DNA of 64,000 bases from Rosa chinensis (taxonomy: Eukaryota; Streptophyta; Magnoliopsida; Rosales; Rosaceae). Within the stretch, counting starts at the first letter, position 1. Every line of letters starts with the position of its first letter. This document shows positions 55,601-64,000 of the stretch, one piece after another. Location: NCBI RefSeq assembly GCF_002994745.2, contig NC_037088.1:66482397-66546396 (forward strand). Direction: 5' to 3'. The notes beneath the pieces were generated by a model. It did not search any database. It was not told where the DNA came from and saw only the letters and a program-made list of their open reading frames with translations. A program made the position numbers and the translations under genes.

Positions 55601-57740
55601 TGGGGAATATCATCAATTTTTTTCCTGAAAAACAGACACTCGTAATTTGATATGGTGACAGGTTTAGCAAACCAAAATACTGTTGCTAACAAGTTTGTCT
55701 TATCTGCTGATACACATGAGGAAATGAAGAGATAAACCATAAAGAATGAAAAGGAATGAAAATCTTCTCGCATTCATGATACAAATCAAACAGAAGACCA
55801 TCTCTACTTATTATCAGTAATGATCAGGGTCAAATAACTTACAGTAAACACTCATTGATCAATTTCAAATCTAATTATGTCCATAACCAATTTTGAATAG
55901 CCGGCCATTATCATGTTAAGTGCACAATGAAGTTACCTTGACCAACACCCATTTGAGAGTATTGTGCATCTGTGTTGTGCAGGTGGGATGCCCTGTATGT
56001 ATGTTTGTGTAAATTTTGTTCTTTTTCTTGGAATTTATCCAACCAAAGAGGATAATTTGAAACTACAATTGAAACACTATATATCAAAAAAAATAATAAT
56101 CACATGATTGACAAAATAGCTTAAGAATTTCATTTTAGAGTATGATTTTCACAGATATTTTCTACTTTGTACTCAGTTTACTTTATGCTTCCGTTCTCCT
56201 TTCATTTACTCAGTCACTCAAAAAAAAAAAAAAACAAAAATAAGCTGAGGCAGGAAGCAGGAGTGCAAATGCACAACATGGGAATGTAAAAATCACTGCC
56301 TTAAATTTATTACAGAATAAATTGATAATGATCAAAAACTGACCAAAGACATGCAGCAGGATTATAAGAAGCGAGTCCAAAGGAATCAACTCTTTAGGAG
56401 GATTGAGGAACGTGACCACATCTTGTTCATCCAAGTAAGCCCTTTTCCCATTCGGAAGAAACTCATATGGTTTCTCGACCCACGCAGAGACATACCCTCC
56501 CTGGCCTCCATTGACAGCACAAATTACACTACAAGCAGAGTGCACAGACTCATTTCTGTACAATTTAAACCCTGCACATGCAACAAAGAACCCTAAATAT
56601 CACATATGCGTGACAAAAAGTTACCAACTTTATACAATTAGACCTGCATGACAACACTAAATGAACATTGTATACACATTTCTCTGTGTGCACAGACATG
56701 TATGTAATTATATCGAATACGATGGCTTCGAACTAAATCCATACTTACTCATGGTTCAGTAACCAATTAGTTAAGTACAAATATACTTTCACATACAAAT
56801 ACAATTATGTATATGTACATACATGTGGCAATCATATCACAAAATGGGTTAATACTAAATCAATACCTACTCTTGGTTCACTAACCCATTTCTTCTGCAT
56901 AACGCAGTCTAGAGTGATAGAGTAATTACTAAAGTTCCCCAAACACCAAAACTTTAAGCTAAACCCAACAATGAGCTAATGCTGACTAACTGAACAGCAA
57001 ACGAATTCTGGGCTATATGGGCTCGATTTTCTCAGAAAAGGAAAAGAATTTTCATTATTTTGGGTACAAATTGAGTTGAGTTGTGGGTTTCAAGTAGGTG
57101 TAAAGAGCTCACCTTTGCCGGAGTTGTGTCGGAGAGGTTGACACCGTCGAGCCGGGAAGTTGAGTTGGCGGGAAATGGGTGATGGGTAGAGACGAATGGG
57201 ATGGTTCAAGGTTGCTCATGCTGCTGCCGCCTCCATAGAACAGCACCCTACACAAAGCTACAAACCTTCTCCAAATCTCTCCATGAACATAAAGAAAAGG
57301 AAAAAAAAAAACGCAAACCCTAACAAATTTAGCAGATTATTAAAGAAATTTCTCAAAAACCGATGTGGGTTAACATTGTAATACGAAACAAAAATGTGCG
57401 GAACCAATAGACCTAAATCCTTCTCCTTACCTTTGAAGCCTGGATATTAGCATGGTGCACTTTACTCCCAGACTCCCGCTTCAAAGAGTCCTCTGCTCAA
57501 AAATCAATCAATCAATCAAAACAAACCAAGATCAGCGAAACCGAGCAAACGGGTTCTCACCGCAACTCAAATCTCATCCACTAAAGTAGCAAACAACCCA
57601 GAACACAAGCTTTCTCGCATACCCAGATGAACGAAGAACCAAAAGAAGTGAACTTTGAAGTAATCAAGAGTTAAAGAGAGAGAGAGAAAGAGAGACGAAG
57701 CTTACTGAGAACGAGCACTTGGGATTGCATGGTGGGTGTG
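52696..57740 (-). pseudogene. CCT3 (TCP-1 gamma chaperonin) gene fragments, six exons
   Basis: In gene order: about 57737-57706 (MQSQVLVL), 57490-57432 (EDSLKRESGSKVHHANIQAS), 54178-54095 (ADIIRTTLGPRSMLKMLLDA), 53944-53880 (VVTNDGNAILRELDLAHPAA), about 53158-53095 (ATMLGLIKSCIGTKFTGQYG) and 52808-52696 (WPYEAAAVAFEAIPRTLAQN). These are conserved blocks of the gamma subunit of the cytosolic CCT chaperonin, which folds actin and tubulin. Large parts between blocks, including most of the ATPase and apical domains, are missing. Introns are kept, so it was copied as genomic DNA. Exons of another gene lie inside what was its second intron (54920-56560). Confidence 0.88.
54922..56563 (-). pseudogene. 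Fragments of an unrecognised plant gene, five exons
   Basis: In order: about 56560-56380 (AVNGGQGGYVSAWVEKPYEF, then FLNPPKELIPLDS), 55625-55558 (KKIDDIPQERCRRLLHLLEP), 55380-55240 (ISRAWEIPSTRYEEPKLMNR, then EYYNCPTSGG), 55110-55066 (MPISWINFF) and 54975-54922 (FPCKDGNVYGRFIG). The conserved feel and the orderly exon series suggest a real plant gene, perhaps plastid-related, but I cannot name it. It sits within the CCT3-derived DNA in the same orientation. Confidence 0.65.
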
Positions 57741-58039
57741 AGATCTGCGTAGACCTAATCAAATGAGTGTCGGAGAATCATTCCCTATTGGCTAGAGAAA
57801 TGTGGTGGTCGGAGAAAAGGGAGGAAAATAGGGATTCATTCCCTATTGGCTAGAGCAATGTGGTGGTTGGAGAATCAGAATCCATCGGCAAAGTAAAACA
57901 TGTGTGAACCCAGGTGAAGGAGATGTGGGGATTTGGGTCGGTATATCGGAGAAGAAAGTGGACTGAACCAGATGGAAGACTGAGAGAAAGGTTTCACGAG
58001 AGAGAGAGAGACAGAGATACTAGTTGCCGGCCCACAGAG

Positions 58040-58320
58040 AGGTCTCCGGCGTTAGCGAGGTAGAAGGTCTTGGGGGACTATTTAAGGGGAGAGATCGATT
58101 CTTGAAGAATGTTTAGGATTTAGAGAAATTGAAGTTCTTCCGAGGCCAGATCCATGGTTGATTCAAGACAGGTCGAAGATTTAGGGCCAAAGATCAAAAA
58201 TTTTGGGGGAGATTTGGGGAGGGAGAGAGAGAGACAGAGACAGAGAGAGGGATATTGGGAACGGAAGAATGGTGGGAGTCGAGAGGTGGTGGAAGAAATG
58301 TGGAGTAAACCCTGGTCGAG
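58040..58320 (-). pseudogene. N-terminal piece of a plant multi-pass membrane protein gene
   Basis: MDLASEELQFL begins at 58152, followed in frame by stop-interrupted pieces (ILNILQESIS, SPKTFYLA). This resembles the MDLAPEELQFL start of a plant membrane-protein family of unknown function. The CT-rich sequence upstream (58160-58310) looks like its 5' UTR. Two stops within 30 codons show decay. Confidence 0.6.
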
Positions 58321-58480
58321 AAATGCAGCAGCTCCGCTTCTCATAGATCCGACAACTCAACAAATTTCGTCCCCTGGAACTCTCTTCGCAAATAGCACAG
58401 GTTTGAAGTTTTCACAGCGACAAAGATTGCTAAGGTTCCCCCCCTTTTATGTCAACATCAACGCGTTCTAAGCCGTCCGC
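58320..58480 (-). promoter_or_regulatory. Possible promoter and 5' end of the Gypsy antisense gene
   Basis: On the minus strand a TATA-like ACATAAAAGG (about 58446-58455) is followed by a leader and ATGAGAAGCGGAGCTGCTGC (from 58344). If this is the original start, the mosaic island lies between the first codons and the rest of the antisense gene. Inference from position only. Confidence 0.35.
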
Positions 58481-58710
58481 TCAAAAACGACATCACGCAC
58501 CATCCGTACACGTGTCGCAGGTCTCCACTTAATCTCCGGATTAACCGAGGCGTCGCCTCAGTTAAAGGAATCCATAATTATTAACATTAATGGCGACAAG
58601 ACGGCCAGGCTTGGGAGACAGACCTCTGCACGCTAACCCTCTACAGGTTGGACACGTGTCAAACACTGTCAGACGAAACGTCTGGTGGAATTAACCACTT
58701 GGGATAATTT

Positions 58711-58966
58711 CTCCCTTGTCATTTTCCAAGTGGCGAAGCCTCCGCTGAGTGAAACCCCGCCAGCGGAACTTCTCCCTTGTCATTTCCCAAGTGCCGAAGC
58801 CTCCGCTGAGCTAAACCCCGCCAGCGGAACTTCTCCCTTGTCATTTCCCAAGTGACGAAGCCTCCGCTGAGCGAAACCCCGCCAGCGGAACTTCTCCCTT
58901 GTCATTTTCCAAGTGACGAAGCCTCCGCTGAGCGAAACCCCGCCAGCGGAACTTCTCCCTTGTCAT
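58711..58966. repeat. 61-bp tandem repeat, about four units
   Basis: Units read gaagcctccgctgagcgaaa ... ccgccagcggaacttctccc ... cttgtcatttcccaagtg, repeating every 61 bp with few changes. Each unit contains the inverted words 'tccgctg' / 'cagcgga'. Located in the 3' non-coding region of the Gypsy. Confidence 0.9.
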
Positions 58967-59545
58967 CCGGCAAGCTGGGCGTCTTCCGCTACACACCTCT
59001 AGCGGAATCCTCTCTTCATCTTGCAAGCTGCGTGCTTTGTTCAGTGCAATATTGCTCAATAAAATACCGCCAGGCACGTCTACTGCACGCTGGTTCCTAC
59101 TGCAGTCAGCGGGGGATATCCGCCAGCGGAGGATCCCGAGGCCACGCCTCACTCTGACAACGACCGCCACGAGGCGTTACAGTCAGACCGTCCCTACGGG
59201 ACACGGGGACTTGTCAACAGTCTACGACGGCCCTGATCAGGCACGTTGACCCCCGTCACTGGGGTATTAAAGATTGGGCTCGCTACCCAACACCCTCTGC
59301 TCCGTGCAGCTCCCCCTCAAAGAACAATCCGCCGACCATCCGGAGGTCTACCTTGGCCGGGGAGTGGGGGACTCCCTGGGGGCCTAGCAGGGGCCCACCC
59401 GAAAGGGTATAAAGCGTTTCAAATCCATGGTTGACAACGCACTGACGCTAATTATGCTCTTGCAAGTCTAGCGGAAGAAAACGATTCAAACCGCCGAACA
59501 ACTCCCCAACCAAGATTGCCCTCCTTGACTGGGGACTTGGGGACT

Positions 59546-60051
59546 TGTACATACATGTACATTTGCAAGCATAATTAGCTATAATGGGCCACGCTCATTG
59601 TACCGCTAAAGGTACTAATTCCAACCAAATGAATGACATTCAGGTACACCGCCAGGCGGGCTACAACCTCAGCGTCGGATCACCCCCAGATCACCGCCGA
59701 CGCGTCGTGCCAAAATGGCATCAGTAGCTCCCAGAGCTGGGAACTGAAACATTTCAGTCCCACATCGAAAACAAAGAGAAGAACCTCCTCTTCCTCACCT
59801 ATAAAAGGTTATCTCCTCTCTCCTCATTAATGACGCATTCAATACTTACCTACTGTTACTTTGTCAACATAAATACATTGACTAACTTAGGCATCGGAGA
59901 GTCAAAGGCCTCCCAGCGCGGTCTCCCTCTGACGCCCTTTGTATTTTACTTGACAGGCAGTGGAGGCTTTGAGAGCATCATAAGGATTGGTCCGCCCACC
60001 GAATCAGCGTTAACAGAGGTTCGGCTACCGCCGGACTTTTTGACATTAACA
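59546..60051 (+). repeat. Gypsy 3' LTR
   Basis: The 506-bp partner of 42078-42583, followed by CTTCG. Confidence 0.93.
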
Positions 60052-60304
60052 CTTCGTTACTTTTTTTCATTAAAAAAAATTATTTGCCACAATATTAATG
60101 ATATTTCCATCCAACCAATTGTGAAAAATTAAGAAATCTGTATTGGAATGATTGGGAGAAGTAATTAAAGTGAGATAAAATGTCATTTAGGTGACTAAAG
60201 TGATTGACAGAGTAATAGTTGAGTGACCAAAGTGATATATTTGAAGTTGAGTGACCAAAGTGTCGAATGAGTCATAGTTGAGTGACCATTTATGGAATTC
60301 TGTC

Positions 60305-60595
60305 TATAATTTATGATCAATTACTCTTGCTTGGAAAGATGAACATGAATCACATGATAAGGTTTGGTTTACTTGACAATTTGAATCTGCAATGTGTTAC
60401 TTTAAACTTGAGCAACGACCTCTGACCCAAAAAAAAAAAAAAAGCTAGAACTCAAAAAACATTACAACAATCACCTCTTTAACTTCTTGCTATGCCTCGG
60501 TGCCTTGGTGGAATTTTAAGGTTCATATCAAACCAAGGTGTGGAGTACGTATGTTCAATATTCTTGCAGTTCGTCGCTCGATCATTGACTAATAA
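60305..60595. repeat. Right copy of duplicated flank, second part, with internal deletion
   Basis: 60305-60530 matches 27836-28030. At about 60530 the sequence jumps to the block that elsewhere begins near 31060 (aaaccaaggtgtggagtacg), so about 3 kb, including the PPR relic, is missing from this copy. Confidence 0.75.
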
Positions 60596-60604
60596 TTGTT
60601 GAAA

Positions 60605-61000
60605 TGATTAAATTCTGCTTACTACCTTGTACTTTCAAAGGTTCATCAGTTTAGTCCCTGCACTTCCAATTTAATCAGAAAAGTCCTTCCACTCTCCAAT
60701 TTCATCAAATCGATCTAATCCGTCACTATTTCGTCAATTTTCGCTGTTAATAAGCTGACGTGGGACCTCCTTATAGGGAAAATTTCCAAACTACCCATCC
60801 CTAGGCTGCCCGCTGACCCGTCAGTTTTGTGAATGCAGATGGGTAGTTTGGAAATTTTCCCCGAAAATTGACGAAGTGGTGACAGATTAGATCGATTTGA
60901 TGAAATTGGAGAGTGCAAGGACTTTTCTGATTAAATTAGAAGTGCAGGGACTGAACTGATAAACCCTTGAAAGTATAGAGTAGTAAGCAGAAATTAGTCC
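60605..61000. mobile_element. Foldback MITE with over 100-bp arms
   Basis: The 396-bp element is almost entirely an inverted repeat (left cagtttagtccctgcacttc, right the complement), flanked by the 9-bp duplication TTGTTGAAA at 60596-60604 and 61001-61009. Fits a MULE-type or foldback MITE. Confidence 0.88.
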
Positions 61001-61009
61001 TTGTTGAAA

Positions 61010-61442
61010 GCACCAGAGAGAGATCAACAATAATTGAAGATAGAAAATGTTAAAAGTCTAGTCTTTGTTTTTCATTCTGGGAGTTAAAGTCGATCAATCC
61101 ATATTTCAAAAAAAAAAAAAAAAGGTTAACATGAGCGTCCTTTCAGGGTCCACCCACTATTGATTATAATAGTAACCTTAACATTAATTTGACATTGATG
61201 TTGGTTTAGCATATACAGAATTTAGCATTACTCCTATACTTTTATAGAAAATGAAATCAATAATACGGATGGAGAACGATTCTTAATGACTATACAGATT
61301 ACAGAGTACTATCGCCATTAAATTCTGCTAGTTGGGAAGTATTGCTAGCTACGTGATGAAGCTGACAAATCAACAACTGGAAAACGTATAAAAATTTCAA
61401 GTTAATTATATAGAAAGCAACCTTGATTTTGCAAGTAGCTAG
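61010..61442. other. Gene-free flank
   Basis: 61040-61110 matches 31155-31200 and about 61130-61180 resembles 32210-32260, continuing the duplicated flank in compressed form. No gene. Confidence 0.5.
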
Positions 61443-64000
61443 TGTTTGGACTCAAAATGAGCATTTTGTCCTGACAAGGCACATCTTGGAGAAATTGAGC
61501 CAATGTCAGTGGCTCAAGCTATATATTGTCGACAAGTTCGAAATATATATTTAGAGGCTAAATAAAGCCTACTATGGAAGCATGGAAGCATGAAAAGTCA
61601 ACTTTAGCACATTTTCCTACTTCGGCTAGGAAAAACCGAGCCAAGCAAGGAAGAAGGAGCGGACGCTTGACCAAATGAACTCGAAATGAGTTGAAACTCT
61701 GCAGATCCATTCTAGACATCCTAAGAAACATTTCTTATGAAGAGTGAAAGATCCAGATAGAAGTGGAAGGCCTTCAAAAGATCGGTCCAATTTTCTACAG
61801 AAGCAAAACTGGAAAACTGGACCTGTAATTTTACCAGGATGATCTACACTCATAGTGGAACATTTGTTATGAATAAGTCACGGTCAAAATCTGAATTCTT
61901 GATGGAGATATAATTGAAGGAATAAAGGAGCCGAAAGTGCTTCCTTATCTCCAATTATGCTTCCTTATCTCCGAAATTCATCATTCTTTATCTCCAATTA
62001 TGCTTCCTTATCTCCAAAATTCATCATTTCTTATCTCCAATTAATGTTCCACTATCATTTGTTTAATGCTAAACACTTTGGCATGGTAGCCTATAAATAG
62101 AGGTTACAATGAAACACTTCAACACACAATTCACAACAACAATCTCTAAGATTATCCAAGCCTCTCTAGAGCAACCCTCTCCTTCTCTTACCGGTAGTCA
62201 TACTCCAGTCCTAGTCTCCTCACGAGCCAACTGTTAGTGCTACCAAATCTTCCAGCCAAGCTAAAGTCACGCTTTAGCAAGTTCTCCTCACTTCCTAGTA
62301 GTTCTCGCTCTGCTCGATCTACAACATTGAGTATCGATTGTGATTTTGAAGAAGCTCAGCAAAAGTCCTTGCCATGAGGCACAAAGAATCCCACTACGAG
62401 GTTGGTGCTCTCCTCATCCACAATCGCTTGAAAGAAGTCAGGTCAAAGGACACCCCCGACGGCCTCACCCGAACGGTGCTGGCACGCCCGCACAGAAAAG
62501 AGACTGTTAACCAGCTGCAACAAAATTGGAGCCAAACATTTTGGCACGCCCAGTGGGACATACTGTGAGCTATAAATCACACCACTATTAAGAAGTTGAG
62601 GTTAGTAAGGGGTTGTGAATCATAACGGAATAGGTGAAGTCTCTTTTGTTAATATTGACCTAAACTCCTTATTGGTGCCTAGTTAAGGTCTCTTAAGGTT
62701 AAGGGCGGTTTTTATTAACACTTGTTGAACTGTCTTCACACTTATGATCTTTCTCATCTTAGTAAGAATAACCTATGTGAAATGGTGTCTAGAAAGGGGA
62801 CAACGTTCATAACAGGTTATTGAATCCAGAAGTGCGTACAAATGGGCCTAAACCACTATGTAGGAGTAGTTCATGCCAAAATGGATTCTGCCACTTTTGT
62901 TCGCCTTCCCCCACCTGGCCATTTCAGTAAGGTTGCCCAAAGGATTTGAAAGAAAGATTGTGTCTAGGCGACTATACTTGGGCCGCACGTCTAAACCTTG
63001 ATTCACAGTGTCTTATTGAATTCAGCTACTTTCAATTCAGACTTCCAGAAGCCATTGGGAAGTCAAGCGCAAACCCTTATCAAAAGGTTTACGTTAACTG
63101 CCCGAAACATAAGACCTCCAGTTACAGACCGCACTCGCGTGCAGACTGTCGTGGTCTTTCCGAAGAACAAGTAATCCAAAGATTTTCTCCCCACCCTCCA
63201 TCGACAGAGATGTCAACTGAACGAGGAGGAAATCAACGTTATACTACTGAAGGCGAGAAAGTTCTTGCCGCCCAGCCTAATCAGGCTGGCGATACGTCTA
63301 GCATCACCCAGGTAGCCGCGAGCGCAGTTACAACTATTGACTTTGTGCCTATTCTCGTTCCAGAAAATGTGACCATAGAAGAGCGGCTTAATATCCTTCA
63401 ACAGAATTCTGCTGCATACCATGAGAAGATGGAAAAAGCCCTTGCGGAGGACCGTCGACGGCTTGATGAGTTCACTATCTCGGTCAAGAGGCTGGAGCTA
63501 GGGGCACAACAAACACAAGGGCAATTGGATGACATGAACCAAAAAATGTAGAAGAACCACGAAGAGCTGTTGGTCGTAAGCAAACACATCGCTTCAGCAG
63601 TCGCGACGATTCGCAAAGAAGGATCCAACGTCGCGACCCAGGTGGCCATGCAGAAGGCTGACCTCGATCAGGCTAGAGAGGTTCTACATAAAACACTGGG
63701 AGATCCTAGCGCCATTCTGGGCTCTCTAGGTCAGCCCCCTATATCTGGCAAGTACATACCGCCAAATGCTCGTGAAAAAGCAAGCGGCGGCAATACGACC
63801 ACATCCGCTACTGTCGCGTCAGTCAAAGGTAAAGAGACTACTCTGGCAATGAGTGGGAAGAACAACACCGCGTTATCAGTCACGCAAGGGCCAGGACTTT
63901 GAAAATCAATGAAGGGGCCCTTTCATATCATAGCCTGTTTCCCCAATACGACAGCGACAGAGTTGAATACGTGCACCACGATCAACCTCCAGCAAGCCAT
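61443..64000 (+). mobile_element. LTR retrotransposon running off the right edge
   Basis: A probable 5' LTR of 1096 bp (61443-62538) starts TGTTTGG and ends CCAAACA. It is followed by a primer-binding site TTTTGGCACGCCCAGTGGGA (62539 on) and gag-like frames. The LTR has a TATA box, ctataaatag, at 62091-62100. The 3' LTR and the target duplication partner (GCTAG is on the left) lie outside the window. Probably Gypsy, judged from the primer-binding site style. Confidence 0.8.
62946..63902 (+). pseudogene. Gag-like region of the right-edge LTR element
   Basis: The first frame (62946-63551) from MSTERGGNQRYTTEGEKVLA on shows a charged coiled-coil region (ERLNILQQNSAAYHEKMEKA). A single TAG at 63549 separates it from an in-frame continuation (63570-63902; VATIRKEGSNVATQVAMQKA, then PPISGKYIPPNAREKASGG). 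Its N-terminal 80 residues are probably leader sequence. No capsid or pol motif is reached before the gene-poor end of the window. Confidence 0.6.

Larger units (their letters stand above)
42078..60051 (+). mobile_element. Tat-lineage Gypsy LTR retrotransposon with antisense gene and gene-fragment island
   Basis: LTRs 42078-42583 and 59546-60051 are each 506 bp (TGTACATAC...CATTAACA) with the 5-bp duplication CTTCG (42073-42077, 60052-60056). I counted about 12 LTR differences. A primer-binding site TTGGCGCCGTCTATGGGAAG follows the 5' LTR, and a G-rich tract (59529-59545) precedes the 3' LTR. Gag-pol lies on the plus strand (42637-48360), with an antisense spliced gene from 50750 down to 48777. 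The second RNase H of archaeal style after RT points to the Tat/Ogre group. At 18 kb it is long because of a secondary 7.5-kb insertion. Confidence 0.93.
41997..60304. mobile_element. MULE-like MITE carrying an 18-kb Gypsy insertion
   Basis: Ends ggaagaatatcac...ggtcactcaac (left) and the inverted form at 60220-60304 are imperfect terminal inverted repeats with 'ggtcactcaact' repeated in each arm. The 9-bp duplication TATAATTTA lies at 41988-41996 and 60305-60313. Once the Gypsy is removed the MITE is only about 330 bp. Confidence 0.82.

Noticed and set aside
50752..58480. A complete Pack-CACTA element with the whole gene-piece island as cargo
   Set aside because: Only the left CACTA-like end is convincing. 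No matching right end with a 3-bp duplication was found, so the boundaries remain open.

Overview
This is a eudicot nuclear window: AT-rich intergenic DNA, GT-AG introns, plant-type cyclic nucleotide-gated channel (CNGC) genes and dense nested Copia, Gypsy, hAT, MULE-like, CACTA and LINE insertions. The family is not diagnosable by eye. Rosaceae is my best guess from recall of similar CNGC clusters and carries low confidence.

The backbone is a tandem array of four CNGC genes, all on the minus strand with the same seven-coding-exon layout. Copy 1 (10304 to 2417) is a pseudogene with a 4-bp duplication, a 1-bp deletion and a 5.3-kb Copia element in its last exon. Copy 2 (14776 to 12127, 620 aa), copy 3 (26616 to 23671, 646 aa) and copy 4 (36050 to 32958, 640 aa) keep open, phase-consistent exons. 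Copies 3 and 4 are close sisters. The array grew by segmental duplication: the flank upstream of copies 3 and 4 (from 27.7 kb and 41.6 kb) also appears at positions 1 to about 1.6 kb, so another CNGC copy probably lies just left of the window. These flanks carry relics of a PPR gene (MEF11/LOI1-like) and, in the leftmost one, an intron-containing 3' piece of a spermidine synthase gene.

Transposons occupy most of the rest. 2719-7996: a very young Copia with 602-bp LTRs differing at one seen site, a TGAGG target duplication and an open 1340-aa polyprotein. 15084-22677: an older Copia (ATATA duplication) ending about 300 bp upstream of CNGC copy 2. 37081-41552: a MULE-like element split by a hAT element (37561-41081, 8-bp duplication). 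41997-60304: a small MULE-like MITE split by an 18-kb Tat-type Gypsy (42078-60051, CTTCG duplication). 61443 to the right edge: the 5' LTR and gag-like part of another LTR element.

The least ordinary part lies inside the Gypsy. Downstream of its decayed gag-pol is an antisense gene whose three visible exons have good splice sites and matching phases. That gene is broken at 50752 by CACTA-like terminal sequence with 44-bp repeats. About 7 kb follows that is a mosaic of host gene pieces with introns: BSK kinase, beta-galactosidase, CCT-gamma chaperonin, an unrecognised gene and a membrane-protein N-terminus. All are on the minus strand, downstream of what may be the antisense gene's own promoter.

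No tRNA, rRNA or CRISPR feature was recognised. All coordinates and splice sites were read by eye and no similarity search was run. Family names rest on remembered motifs.
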